Positions 1 to 9,960 of a DNA stretch of 64,000 nucleotides are shown in pieces. The stretch comes from Hyphomonas sp. L-53-1-40 (GTDB taxonomy: Bacteria; Pseudomonadota; Alphaproteobacteria; Caulobacterales; Hyphomonadaceae): NCBI RefSeq assembly GCF_000682775.1, contig NZ_AWFI01000001.1, positions 804,263 to 868,262 of the forward strand, written 5' to 3'. A program made the position numbers and the translations under genes. Under the pieces are notes generated by a model that did not search any database, was not told where the DNA came from, and worked only from the letters and a program-made list of their open reading frames with translations. Positions within the stretch are counted from its first letter, which is position 1. Each line of letters begins with the position of its first letter.

Positions 1-450
1 GTGGCAATTTGTTTCCTGGCGGTCAGCTTCGCGACACTTTCAGTGGATGCATCCATTGGCGATCGGTGGGGCTTTTCCATGAGCCATATTGAGCCTGCAC
101 GCTTCCTGCCGCTCGCGCCTGTGCCTCTGGTCGGCATGGCACTTGTCGCTTGGCTGTGGAGAGACCTATCGATGAAACAGGGCGCGGTGGGGACAGCACC
201 TGACTGGCGACCTTACCTTCTGGCGGCGGGCATCTTTGCCAGCGGCTATGTGGGGCTCGGCGTCAGCCTTTATCCCTTCATCGTACCGTACGAAATATCT
301 ATCCATGAGGCCGCTGCGCGGGACAATGCGCTCGTTCTGATGTTGGTGGGCGCCGTGATCATGCTGCCGATCATTCTAGCTTATACCGCGTACGTCTACA
401 GCCTGTTCTGGGGCAAGGTGAAGCCAGGAGATGGCTATCATGCGCATTGA
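1..450 (+). CDS. cydB: Cytochrome bd-type quinol oxidase subunit II, C-terminal part (5' end outside window)
   Basis: The reading frame is already open at base 1, so this is the last ~149 residues of a longer protein. The visible part has about four membrane segments and the family-typical tail in which a GYVGLGVSLYPFIVP stretch is followed by a helix and an Ala/Tyr-rich last segment. CydB pairs with CydA in a cytoplasmic-membrane oxidase that reduces oxygen with quinol electrons. The partner cydA should lie upstream outside the window. A tiny DUF2474 gene overlaps its end, the usual order for CydAB/CioAB operons. The residues that would separate the cyanide-insensitive type from the classical bd type lie in CydA and cannot be judged. 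Confidence 0.93.
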   Translation: MAICFLAVSFATLSVDASIGDRWGFSMSHIEPARFLPLAPVPLVGMALVAWLWRDLSMKQGAVGTAPDWRPYLLAAGIFASGYVGLGVSLYPFIVPYEISIHEAAARDNALVLMLVGAVIMLPIILAYTAYVYSLFWGKVKPGDGYHAH

Positions 451-589
451 TCCAGTACAGCCAGCAGACGACAACGACGAGCCGCCGCTCACCAAACGGC
501 TGATCTGGTTCGTCGGCATAGCCCTTGTGTCGATGCTGGTGGTCGCTGTCGTGGCCTATACGTTGAGAGGCCTGTTGCTCATTGGCTGA
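431..589 (+). CDS. DUF2474 family small single-pass membrane protein (CydX-like companion)
   Basis: This 52-residue protein starts inside the last codons of cydB in another frame; an alternative ATG lies at 440. It has a charged acidic N-terminus, the motif PPLTKRLIWFVGIAL near residues 18-32, one hydrophobic helix to about residue 46 and a very short tail. The short N-terminus, Leu-x-Lys-Arg-Leu-x-Trp entry into a single helix and position directly after cydB match DUF2474, which accompanies bd oxidases. A role in assembly or stability of the oxidase, like CydX, is inferred from position. Its last 11 bases overlap the convergent acyl-CoA synthetase gene. Confidence 0.82.
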   Translation: MAIMRIDPVQPADDNDEPPLTKRLIWFVGIALVSMLVVAVVAYTLRGLLLIG

Positions 590-2201
590 TGCCCAGTTTG
601 TCGAGCGCGAATGCCTTGATGGACTTATAGTCGGCCTTGCCGTTCGGCGCGCGGCCAAGATCATCTTTGAACAAAATGGACTTTGGGGCCTTGTAGCGGG
701 CAATACGCGATTGCACAAAGCTGCGCAGTTCGTCTTCGCTGACCTCTGAATCTGTGGACACGACGGCCGTAACGGCGTTGCCCCACTTCTCATCGGGTAC
801 TCCGACGACGAGTGCGTCCTTGACAGCAGCATGTTCCTTCAGGGCCTCTTCGACCTCTTCTGGATAGACTTTTTCACCTGCCGTATTGATGCAATTTGAC
901 CCCCGGCCCAGCAATGAGATCGTGCCGTCCGCCTCCACCGTGCACCAGTCACCCGGAATCGCGTAACGGACACCATTGATAGTTCGGAACGTCGTGGCGG
1001 TCTTCGCCTCGTCCTTGTAGTAGCCGAGAGGGACTGCGCCGCCTCGGGCGATAATCCCAGCTTCGCCGCTGCCGGGTACGATCTCACGATCATCTTCGGA
1101 GAATACCTTGCAGTTCGGGCCGATCTCGAATTTGGACGTCTGGGTGCCGCCTTCGAGCGTCGTTGTGGACGATCCGAAACCGACCGCTTCCGATGAGCCA
1201 AAGCTGTCCATCATGGCGGCTTGGGGCATATGCTTCAGGAGGCCTTGTTTGACTTCCGCGCTCCACATTACGCCAGACGATACGATTGTTTGCACAGAGC
1301 TGACATCCCAACGGCCAGGGTTGTCGTCGAGAGCCTTGAGCATCGGCTTTCCGAATGCGTCTCCGACGATCGCCATGCTCGTTACGCCATGTTCCGAGAC
1401 GGTTTCCCACAAATTCTCAGGGTCAAAACTTGTGTTCTGTTCCAGCGTGATAATTGCGCCGCCGCCTAGCAGCGCACCCATCGCCGTGAATAGCCCTGTG
1501 CCATGCATCAGGGGACAGGCGGGCACCTGCCGCGCCGTTTTCCCCATAAGCTGAACCGCCATCCTGAACTCTTCCATAGTGGACGGGTAGGGAAGACCGG
1601 CTTTCTCTGCGCCTTCTCTAGACGCTTGTCGCCAGACGGATTGTGACCACATCACGCCTTTGGGCATTCCGGTGGTGCCGCCGGTGTAGAGGAAAAACAG
1701 ATCTTCTGGTGACCGTTCGATGCCGAGAGGAGACGGGTCACCGTCGGCGGCGAGGCGGTCATAATCTAGCGCCCAGTCGGGTACGTCTCCGCCGCCAATC
1801 TGGACCCAGGCTTTCACCTTCGGCAGGCGATCGCGAACCAGTTCGACCTGATCAGCAAATTGTGCATCAAAGAACACAATCGCAGCGTCCGAATTATCAA
1901 AAATGTAGAAGAGTTCGTCGGCGAGATAGCGATAGTTGACGTTAACATGCGTGAAACGACCCTTGAAGCAGGCGGCTAGCGCTTCAGTGTATTCAGGTTG
2001 GTTACGTAGATAGAAGCCAGCTTTGTCGCCTGTTTCTATCCCCATCTCGCGTAAATTCCGCGCAAGCCGGTTTGATCGGGCCGTGAAGTCTGGCCAGTAT
2101 GTCCGCCGTGTCCCGTGGGCCAGAGCCAGGTCTTCCGGACCAAGCATCTCGCCCACAGCATCAAGCATGTCACCGAAATTCATATCCGAAGCAGATGCCA
2201 C
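579..2201 (-). CDS. Acyl-CoA synthetase (AMP-binding, FadD-like)
   Basis: A 540-residue ANL-superfamily adenylating enzyme predicted to activate a carboxylic acid with ATP and join it to coenzyme A in the cytoplasm. The phosphate-binding loop is LYTGGTTGMPKGVMW (about residue 170), the adenine region contains DSFGSSEAVGFGSS, the hinge is GDWC followed by LLGRGSNCINTAGEKVYPEEVEE, and the C-terminal catalytic lysine lies in PNGKADY. The start is GTG, preceded by GGGAGAG at good spacing; an ATG at residue 7 lacks such a site. It resembles the actinobacterial/proteobacterial FadD groups that act on steroid side chains or medium-chain acids, but the substrate cannot be read from sequence. It stands alone and converges on the cyd genes. 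Confidence 0.85.
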   Translation of the reverse strand: MASASDMNFGDMLDAVGEMLGPEDLALAHGTRRTYWPDFTARSNRLARNLREMGIETGDKAGFYLRNQPEYTEALAACFKGRFTHVNVNYRYLADELFYIFDNSDAAIVFFDAQFADQVELVRDRLPKVKAWVQIGGGDVPDWALDYDRLAADGDPSPLGIERSPEDLFFLYTGGTTGMPKGVMWSQSVWRQASREGAEKAGLPYPSTMEEFRMAVQLMGKTARQVPACPLMHGTGLFTAMGALLGGGAIITLEQNTSFDPENLWETVSEHGVTSMAIVGDAFGKPMLKALDDNPGRWDVSSVQTIVSSGVMWSAEVKQGLLKHMPQAAMMDSFGSSEAVGFGSSTTTLEGGTQTSKFEIGPNCKVFSEDDREIVPGSGEAGIIARGGAVPLGYYKDEAKTATTFRTINGVRYAIPGDWCTVEADGTISLLGRGSNCINTAGEKVYPEEVEEALKEHAAVKDALVVGVPDEKWGNAVTAVVSTDSEVSEDELRSFVQSRIARYKAPKSILFKDDLGRAPNGKADYKSIKAFALDKLGISQ

Positions 2202-2295
2202 TTTGTTTCTCTCCCGTTTGTGTTTCTGGCAATCCTAAGCGGTTGCCGCAGCGGTAGAGAAGCTGGAATCGAACGCGTCGGAAGGAACATTTCGC

Positions 2296-2330
2296 AAAAA
2301 AAAAAGAGGCAGCACCGAAGTGCTGCCTCT
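2296..2330 (-). terminator. Rho-independent terminator of groESL
   Basis: On the minus strand a perfect 10-bp stem (GAGGCAGCAC/GTGCTGCCTC, 2306-2315 and 2320-2329) with a TTCG tetraloop is followed by ten consecutive T. It lies about 30 bases past the groEL stop. UUCG loops closed by C-G are exceptionally stable. This is the clearest intrinsic terminator in the window. Confidence 0.95.
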
Positions 2331-2358
2331 GACAATTTGGCTTTGAGGGCGGCTGGGC

Positions 2359-4014
<1,656 letters not shown>

Positions 4015-4062
4015 TTACCTCTGTTGAGAATTCTGTCGGATGGAAAGCGAAAGTGTGGGGGC

Positions 4063-4353
4063 TTAGCCCTCCAGGACACCCATGATGTCGCTCTCTTTCA
4101 TGATGAGCAGTTCTTCGCCATCGACGGTCACTTCCGTGCCGGACCATTTACCGAAGAGCACGCGATCACCAGCTTTGACGTCGAGCGCGACACGCTCGTT
4201 GTCGTCACCAATCGCACCAGCGCCGACGGCGACGATTTCGCCTTCCTGCGGCTTTTCCTTTGCGGTGTCGGGAATGATGATCCCGCCCTTGGTTTTCTCT
4301 TCTTCCTTGACGCGGCGCACGACGACACGGTCGTGCAGGGGACGAAGTTTCAT
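4063..4353 (-). CDS. groS: Co-chaperonin GroES
   Basis: A 96-residue co-chaperonin, the heptameric lid of the GroEL cavity. It begins [14 protein letters not shown], carries the mobile loop segment [20 protein letters not shown] (about residues 17-36) with the hydrophobic III contact, and ends in the typical [14 protein letters not shown]. It is the first gene of the groES-groEL operon. The upstream region holds a housekeeping-like promoter and a CIRCE operator, so heat induction by release of HrcA is expected. Confidence 0.99.
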   Translation of the reverse strand: MKLRPLHDRVVVRRVKEEEKTKGGIIIPDTAKEKPQEGEIVAVGAGAIGDDNERVALDVKAGDRVLFGKWSGTEVTVDGEELLIMKESDIMGVLEG

Positions 4354-4425
4354 TGGATTTAGCCCTCTTGTCTCTTTGACGAGTTCAATTGAAAACGGTC
4401 GTCAGCAAGCAAATGTCAGGGGGCT

Positions 4426-4452
4426 TTAGCACTCACCCGGCACGACTGCTAA
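4426..4452 (-). promoter_or_regulatory. CIRCE operator (HrcA binding site)
   Basis: The plus strand reads TTAGCACTC, nine bases, then GACTGCTAA. The CIRCE consensus is TTAGCACTC-N9-GAGTGCTAA, so one arm is perfect and the other has a single mismatch. It lies 73 bases before the groES start and just downstream of the candidate -10 box, where bound HrcA would block transcription. HrcA itself is not in the window. Confidence 0.92.
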
Positions 4453-4462
4453 CGATGCTGCG

Positions 4463-4491
4463 GAGTTAAGAGCTGCGAACCACAGCGTCAA
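4463..4491 (-). promoter_or_regulatory. Candidate sigma-70-type promoter of groESL
   Basis: On the minus strand TTGACG (4486-4491) is separated by 17 bases from TAACTC (4463-4468). The -35 matches the alphaproteobacterial TTGACG form; the -10 is weaker. The predicted start point would fall at the edge of the CIRCE, the arrangement expected for HrcA repression. I see no clear heat-shock sigma-32 promoter, though divergent ones are hard to exclude. Confidence 0.55.
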
Positions 4492-4667
4492 CCGCGCTAT
4501 TGCGAAATTTTTTGTAATTTCAGAAAGCGAGAAAGGCTGTTGGACGGCTCGGGAACGACGGCTTCGGAGCGCTAACGATAAAAATTCAGCCAATCCCATG
4601 TCTGACTGGGTGAGCATCGGCGCTACGTCAAGGCGTAGCGACCGGCTTGTCTGCTTGTTTCCAAAAG

Positions 4668-5510
4668 ATGAATGATCAGGCGAGAAAATTCCTCAATCGA
4701 TTGACGGTAAAATATACTTCCTATGTCACAACATCTGCAGCAACCGGGAGTCGGGACGTGCAGGGTAAGTTCGAAGATGTGGTCGAATCGCTGACCTTTT
4801 TCGCTTTTGTGGCGATCACGGCGCTTTGCCTGTGCTTTACCTTTTCCGTCATTGTCTATTCGATGGGGTTCCCGTCTGATCCTCAGAATTTCATCGTCGC
4901 GAACCTGTTCATCGCATCCTGTGTGGCGGTTCCGACGGCCGCAATTGCCGCCCAACACGAGTACAGGATGCGAATTTACCAGCGCACGTTGGAAGATATG
5001 GCCTCTACGGACGCGCTGACGGGACTGCTAAACCGCAAGTTCTTCAAACAATTTGCCTGCGAAGAGCTGGCGCGGATGAGCCGGACGGAGATGACGTCGG
5101 CGGTGGCATTGTTCGACATCGACTATTTCAAGGCGGTAAACGACCAGCATGGTCATGCAGCCGGCGACCGTGTGCTGCGAGAAATCGCTGCGGTCGCATA
5201 TTCTGAACTTCGCGGTCCATTCGACCGACTTGGGCGCTGGGGGGGTGAAGAGTTTGTTGTCCTGCTCAGCAATGTCGATATGGAGAAGGCGCTCAGCGTT
5301 TGTGACCGTCTTCGTTCTTCCATTGAAGACCATGTCGTCATCGTGGACGGGCAACCCGTGAGTGTCACTGCGAGCTTCGGCCTGGCCATGTTACCGCCCA
5401 ATTCGGATTTCGACGACATGCTCGATCAGGCGGACGGCGCGCTTTACGAGTCCAAGGCCAAGGGGCGCAATTGCGTCACGGCCGTCAAGGAACTTACGCT
5501 CGCGGCTTGA
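4668..5510 (+). CDS. Membrane-bound diguanylate cyclase (GGDEF)
   Basis: A 280-residue predicted enzyme making cyclic di-GMP from two GTP. Two hydrophobic segments (about residues 43-66 and 75-96) anchor it in the inner membrane, a short linker helix follows, and the GGDEF domain starts at DALTGLLNRKFF. The active site is GGEEF at residues 192-196, with the Mg/GTP residues FDIDYFKAVND intact, so it should be active. The autoinhibitory RxxD site is not in register: Arg182 and Asp186 are one residue too far apart. ATG 4668 is chosen; a TTG 21 bases upstream is in frame. No sensory domain beyond the membrane part is seen. Confidence 0.92.
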   Translation: MNDQARKFLNRLTVKYTSYVTTSAATGSRDVQGKFEDVVESLTFFAFVAITALCLCFTFSVIVYSMGFPSDPQNFIVANLFIASCVAVPTAAIAAQHEYRMRIYQRTLEDMASTDALTGLLNRKFFKQFACEELARMSRTEMTSAVALFDIDYFKAVNDQHGHAAGDRVLREIAAVAYSELRGPFDRLGRWGGEEFVVLLSNVDMEKALSVCDRLRSSIEDHVVIVDGQPVSVTASFGLAMLPPNSDFDDMLDQADGALYESKAKGRNCVTAVKELTLAA

Positions 5511-5541
5511 TCCCAAATTGTCGGGTCCCTAAGCCTGACAC

Positions 5542-5556
5542 CTGAGGGGGACTCAG
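5542..5556 (+). promoter_or_regulatory. Hairpin enclosing the Shine-Dalgarno of the DUF3137 gene
   Basis: The stem CTGAG/CTCAG closes on a five-base loop GGGGA that is the purine-rich ribosome site of the gene starting at 5558. The upstream GTCCCT (5525-5530) could alternatively pair with the same purines. The stem is short, so the effect on translation is uncertain. Confidence 0.45.
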
Positions 5557-5557
5557 T

Positions 5558-6703
5558 ATGTCAGACATTATTCCAAACAGGTTGAACGACGCTTTGACGC
5601 GCGCGCCATCCCTCGCGGCGTTATCGGGGCGTCGTACGGAGTTTGCTCAGGCTGAGCGTGTTTGGTCAGATGTGCTGGAGCCCGAACTATCCCGGCGGGA
5701 AGAGAGCCGGAAAGCCACAATACGTGCAGCGATAACGCGTTCAGTTATCGGTGCTGGCATCCCGGTTTTCATTATAATTCTGTTGATGATCTCTACGCTC
5801 GTGAGCGTCCGCATCATTTCACCCGGGATCATATTTCTGGTTTTGGTGTCAGGCGCGATTGTGTCCGCGACCGCCTGGGTCAGGGTTTTTACGATGAAGT
5901 CGCAGACCAAGCAGCTGGTCCTTTCAGCAGCCTGTGAGCCGTTTGCCTTCACCTATGACACATTGCATCCAGACCTGTCCGATGTTGTCGATCTTAAGAC
6001 GCTGGCTTCCCGCGTGAAGGAGTTGAATGCGGCCTATTCGGGCAAGACGAACCCGACAGTGAATACGCCGTTTGGCGCGATCAATATGAGCTCCACGAAC
6101 GGTCCCGAAGCGCCGACGCCAGCCTATGAAATACTGAAAACTGTCAAATTGCTACCGGGTCACTCGCGTCTCAAATTCGAGGATCTGATTTCGGGTGAGC
6201 GTGCGGGGACTCGCTTTGCATTGGTTGAAGCTAAACTTGAAACCGGTGGCAAGAATAGCAAGACCGTATTTCAGGGCATACTGGTTCATGTCGAATACCC
6301 AGTGCGCTTTCTTGGTCGAACCGTGATCGCGCGGTCAGGATGGTGGAAGCGGGGCAGGTATTCGGGTGACCTGAAGAAAGTGAATCTGATTTCCCGCGAA
6401 CTCGAGGAAGCTTTTACCGTCTATTCGACAGACCAGGTGGAGGCCCGGGCGTTGTTGTCCCCAGACCGTATGGAGCGCCTGATCGCATTGGAGCGGCACT
6501 TTTCCGGGGGCAAGCTTCGCGGTGTGTTCGAAGATGGTCACATGACTCTGGCGCTGGAAGCGGAGGATCAGTTCGAAGCAGGTTCGATCTTCAAAACATT
6601 GGTGGATTCACGTCGCTATGCGTCTGCGCTGGTTGAATTGGGTCTCGTGTGTGACCTGATCGACGGCTTTCTGACCCGGGATTGGGTGCAGGGGCGTTTG
6701 TAG
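5558..6703 (+). CDS. DUF3137 domain-containing membrane protein
   Basis: A 381-residue protein of unknown function. After a ~65-residue charged cytoplasmic N-terminus come two adjacent hydrophobic helices (about residues 65-110), then a soluble domain with the DUF3137 pattern: a segment LKFEDLISGERAGTRFALVE, a beta-rich part, and a C-terminal region with YSTDQVEARALLSPDRMERL, FEDGHMTLALE and FKTLVDSRR. Galanin- or protease-like functions have not been assigned to this family that I know of. The start has a strong purine-rich site placed in a hairpin loop. It converges with the RDD gene, four bases apart, so no terminator separates them. Confidence 0.8.
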   Translation: MSDIIPNRLNDALTRAPSLAALSGRRTEFAQAERVWSDVLEPELSRREESRKATIRAAITRSVIGAGIPVFIIILLMISTLVSVRIISPGIIFLVLVSGAIVSATAWVRVFTMKSQTKQLVLSAACEPFAFTYDTLHPDLSDVVDLKTLASRVKELNAAYSGKTNPTVNTPFGAINMSSTNGPEAPTPAYEILKTVKLLPGHSRLKFEDLISGERAGTRFALVEAKLETGGKNSKTVFQGILVHVEYPVRFLGRTVIARSGWWKRGRYSGDLKKVNLISRELEEAFTVYSTDQVEARALLSPDRMERLIALERHFSGGKLRGVFEDGHMTLALEAEDQFEAGSIFKTLVDSRRYASALVELGLVCDLIDGFLTRDWVQGRL

Positions 6704-6707
6704 TCAG

Positions 6708-7652
6708 TCAGCGCACGTCGAATTTGTCGGTTTTGCGTTCGCCCAAAATCATGCGTTGTTCGAGTCGCCTTCGAAGGGTTGCGTAATAAGCTTCCAGAAA
6801 GGCGGTATCGGTCTCGCCCGGCTGGGCTTGCCATCCAATCTTTTGCCGAATGCGAAGCGCGACTTGCGCCTTCACGTCTTGCGTTGACTGGCGAAGGACA
6901 TCTTCCAATACGTGCAATTCATGAATGCCATAGGCTTCGGCTTGTTGGGGTGTGAAGGCAAATCGCTCATGCGTAGTGGCTCGGGTCGTCGATGAGATAT
7001 CGCCCATCAGCTTGGTTTTGGGGTTTTTGATTACCCAGGTGCCAGCAATCAGGTCGCCAACGCGCATCTTGTCCTTGTTGAAGATTGGGAAGAGCAGGAA
7101 GATGCCGGACCAGACCAAGCCAAGCAGGGCCATCCAGCTGGTCACTTGATCTCCGCCCATCATCAGGAATTGAAAGGGTAGGCCGATTTCGATTTCACGA
7201 ATGAAATTCCGCGCCAGAACCGAATTCGCCGTGAGACGCCCGCCATTGCGAGATGTGACCCGAATGCCAAGGGCACGCTTGCCAGGCGTGGCAGCCTTCG
7301 TGCCGAGTTCGAAGAAGATGTAGTAGAAATTTCGGACGAAGAAGAAAAAGACAAGCCAAACCGCCCAAGCGATATTGGCACTCTCGGGGTCCATGGCCCT
7401 TATTGCAAAAGAGAGCCCCAAAGCGGTCGCGATTACGATGGCCCATTGTATCGCGACATCGATAAGAAACGCGCCTGCACGCTCGGATGCATTAGCCAGT
7501 TTAAGCTGTATCGCGGCGCCTTCCGGCGTGACCAGTTTCCGTACAAGTTTCGACTGACGCTCCTGCTCTTGCATGCGGGCGCGGCGGCGGCGCGCAGCTT
7601 CAACATTCGCAAGGTTCACGGTGTCTGGTGCCGGAGGAACGGTAGAGCTCAT
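6708..7652 (-). CDS. RDD family membrane protein, last gene of the MoxR operon
   Basis: A 314-residue integral membrane protein. After an Arg-rich N-terminus comes the RDD core: ASERAGAFLIDVAIQW with the family Arg and Asp, helix two near residues 90-120 and a third membrane segment, then a cytoplasmic C-terminal domain with helical repeats. RDD proteins are of uncertain role; some are linked to ion exchange. The ATG at 7652 overlaps the SpoIIM-like stop as ATGA; a GTG 42 bases upstream would extend into that gene and is less likely. Genes of this class accompany MoxR/DUF58 operons, which suggests a joint membrane complex (inference). Confidence 0.85.
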   Translation of the reverse strand: MSSTVPPAPDTVNLANVEAARRRRARMQEQERQSKLVRKLVTPEGAAIQLKLANASERAGAFLIDVAIQWAIVIATALGLSFAIRAMDPESANIAWAVWLVFFFFVRNFYYIFFELGTKAATPGKRALGIRVTSRNGGRLTANSVLARNFIREIEIGLPFQFLMMGGDQVTSWMALLGLVWSGIFLLFPIFNKDKMRVGDLIAGTWVIKNPKTKLMGDISSTTRATTHERFAFTPQQAEAYGIHELHVLEDVLRQSTQDVKAQVALRIRQKIGWQAQPGETDTAFLEAYYATLRRRLEQRMILGERKTDKFDVR

Positions 7653-8650
7653 ACGGTGTCCGTTCGTCTTGGCAGATAAAAATATGCGCACCACAAACCG
7701 AGAATGCTCAGAGCGATCGTATAGCGGATCGCGTCACTATTGATCATTTGCCGCCCGAAGCCTTCTAGCAAAGCAGCCACGATCAGCATGATGACGCACC
7801 CCATTGCAATTGTGGCGGCCTTTTGCCCGGCATGGCGCGCCGAGTTCAACCTGGTCATCTGGCCGGGGAAAGCGACTGCGCCCCCTATCACGAAGCCCGC
7901 TGCTCCTGCCAGTATGATGGCAAACAACTCGGTTGTTCCGTGGATCAACAGCCATCCGGTAAATTCGTAGCCAAGCCCCTTGTCCCAGAATACGGCATGA
8001 AGTGAGCCCATCATGACACCGTTGTATACGAGCAGCCATGCGGTGGGGATACCGAACGCAAATCCGAGCGCGAAAGCAAACAGCGCAATCTGGGCATTGT
8101 TGTTGAACAGGAAACTCGCAAAGGAGGTCAGCTGGCCGTCGCCGAGATCTCCCTCGTCGGTATAGATTGTGGAACGTAGATATTCGACGGACGCATCCGG
8201 ATTGCGTCCGTCCCAGAAGTTCTGACCGTGAAAAGTCCAGAACCACTCCATGTCCTGCATGCACAGAAAGAATGCGAGTGCCCATCCGCCTAACAGGAAC
8301 ACAGCTGCCAGCAGAGTTGGCCCAATGGCCGAGGAAATACAGGCAGGCCAGTCGCGTCGCAGGAAATCCATCATCCGCTCGCCGATGGAGGTCCGGGCGC
8401 CGTAGACGAAGAAATAGGCACGCGTGCAAAGGCTTTCGAGATAGGCGATTACATTTTGGTCGAGCGAAATGGAGCGCGCCACCGACAAGGAAGAAACCGC
8501 CTGCCTATATAGACGAGGCAAGGCTGTCATATCGTCATCGCTGAGCGCTTTCACGCCGGAGTTTTCAGCTCGTGTCAGGATCAGGTCCAGCTTGCGCCAA
8601 TCGGACTCACGTTCTTCGCGGAAGCGGTAAGATTTGAGAAGGTCGCTCAC
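7649..8650 (-). CDS. SpoIIM-like (stage II sporulation protein M family) membrane protein
   Basis: A 333-residue polytopic membrane protein with a soluble ~95-residue N-terminus and about six hydrophobic segments. The segment around NAQIALFAFALGFAFGIPT and the following LLVYNGVMMGSLHAVF, then LLIHGTTELFAIILAGAAG, match the SpoIIM/DUF95 fold known outside spore formers. No sporulation is implied. In spore formers SpoIIM belongs to a peptidoglycan-degrading complex; here the function is unknown. The start overlaps the DUF58 stop by four bases, and its stop overlaps the RDD start. Confidence 0.88.
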   Translation of the reverse strand: MSDLLKSYRFREERESDWRKLDLILTRAENSGVKALSDDDMTALPRLYRQAVSSLSVARSISLDQNVIAYLESLCTRAYFFVYGARTSIGERMMDFLRRDWPACISSAIGPTLLAAVFLLGGWALAFFLCMQDMEWFWTFHGQNFWDGRNPDASVEYLRSTIYTDEGDLGDGQLTSFASFLFNNNAQIALFAFALGFAFGIPTAWLLVYNGVMMGSLHAVFWDKGLGYEFTGWLLIHGTTELFAIILAGAAGFVIGGAVAFPGQMTRLNSARHAGQKAATIAMGCVIMLIVAALLEGFGRQMINSDAIRYTIALSILGLWCAYFYLPRRTDTV

Positions 8651-9960
8651 AGCATGTCCCTCTGTTTGATCTGAAGATACCGGGAGATCAGCTCCGCGCC
8701 GAATTGTTCCGGTCTCGTCTCAATCACTTGTACGCCCATGCGCTGAAGCCGAAGTAGGACGGTGTCGCGTTCAGCCATGAGCGTGTCTGCAATCACGGCG
8801 CGGGTCACAGATTCCGTTGAACTTGGCGGCGCATCTATCATTTCTGCGAGCGATTCATCCTCGAATGTGGCAAATATCACGAGATGCCGATCAGTCAGAC
8901 GCTTCACATTTTCGAGCATAAGCTCGGCTGATATCGTGTCGACGAAGTCAGAGAAAATGATGATGAGGCTACGTCGCTCAAGCTTGCTCGCGAGCGAGGA
9001 GAGTGCCAGCGTGAAATTGGCCTCCTCAGCGGAGTAGTCCAGTTGAGCCGCCAGATCCTGAGCTTTTGTGAAACTGCGTTGACCAGACATGAACCCGCTC
9101 ATGAAACCGGGCTTGGCATCAAAGCCATAGATCATGGCGCGGTCGCCGCTGCGAAGAGACACAAAAGACAGGAGTAGTCCGGCATTGATGGCGCGATCAA
9201 TCTTGGGCACGCCGCCAAGTGGCTCGCTCATCAATCGTCCCGTGTCAAAAGCGAAGACGATATTATGGTTGCGTTCGGTTCGAAATTCCTTGGCAAGGAG
9301 GTTGCGGTGGCGTGCAGAGTGTTTCCAGTCGATCGCGCGTCGATCCATGCCGGTCGTGAACTCGCGCAAAGCATCGAATTCGCTGCCATCGCCGCGCTCG
9401 ATCTGCATCTTCACGCCGAATTCCGCATCACGAGAATAGATACGGATAGCTTCGTCTTTCACCCAGCGGATATTGGGTGTGATCGGAATATCTCTATCCA
9501 GCACGGTAGTGTGTTGTTTTTGTATCAGCCCGAGCGGACCTTTCCAGCGGCTCCAAAGTTTGACCAGCCTGGCTAGACCCCGTCGTGTTGGCGTGAGCGG
9601 CAACGAGTATGACCGGGCCCGGTCCTGCCAGCCTCTCAATCCTGCGAGCGGAATGGTCTGCAGGAACGCATTCACTTCCAACAAGACCTCGATCCGTCCG
9701 GGAAGCGGGCCTCGTGCGAACCGTAGCGTCAAGTCTGCAGGATCAGATCCGCCAGCATAAAGCAGTGCAGGCGCGTTTACATCAGCCTCATAGGCTCGCA
9801 GGGATGCGGCCAAGACGGCATCCGCAAAGATCAGGCTGGCGATGCCGCCGACCCAGCCAGCGGATATTACCCAGAGTTCAGGACGCAGCAGAGCTATAGC
9901 CACCATGAGCGGCACGCCGAGCAGCATCAGGAAGATGGCGCGAGGTGTGGGTGAAATCAC
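8647..9960 (-). CDS. DUF58 domain-containing protein (vWA-like)
   Basis: A 437-residue protein with an N-terminal pair of hydrophobic helices (residues ~8-50), a beta-rich middle and the DUF58 core [20 protein letters not shown] (about residues 200-220). A von Willebrand A-like domain follows, where the usual metal-binding DxSxS is replaced by DTGRLM, so the MIDAS site looks degenerate. Later segments [12 protein letters not shown] and [11 protein letters not shown] fit the fold. DUF58 proteins are typically the partners of MoxR ATPases, encoded directly downstream as here, with a four-base overlap. The molecular task is unknown. Confidence 0.9.
   Translation of the reverse strand: MISPTPRAIFLMLLGVPLMVAIALLRPELWVISAGWVGGIASLIFADAVLAASLRAYEADVNAPALLYAGGSDPADLTLRFARGPLPGRIEVLLEVNAFLQTIPLAGLRGWQDRARSYSLPLTPTRRGLARLVKLWSRWKGPLGLIQKQHTTVLDRDIPITPNIRWVKDEAIRIYSRDAEFGVKMQIERGDGSEFDALREFTTGMDRRAIDWKHSARHRNLLAKEFRTERNHNIVFAFDTGRLMSEPLGGVPKIDRAINAGLLLSFVSLRSGDRAMIYGFDAKPGFMSGFMSGQRSFTKAQDLAAQLDYSAEEANFTLALSSLASKLERRSLIIIFSDFVDTISAELMLENVKRLTDRHLVIFATFEDESLAEMIDAPPSSTESVTRAVIADTLMAERDTVLLRLQRMGVQVIETRPEQFGAELISRYLQIKQRDML

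Larger units (their letters stand above)
4354..4667. other. Divergent intergenic region groES / diguanylate cyclase
   Basis: About 310 bases without a convincing gene. It contains the groESL promoter and CIRCE on the minus strand, an AT-rich patch around 4505-4525, and the leader of the plus-strand GGDEF gene, for which I find no clear promoter or Shine-Dalgarno. A 63-codon open frame at 4426-4617 on the minus strand spans the operator and is considered spurious. Confidence 0.6.

Noticed and set aside
7649..8650. Evidence for sporulation
   Set aside because: SpoIIM-like proteins are common in non-spore formers and the operon is the MoxR/DUF58 type; no other sporulation gene present.
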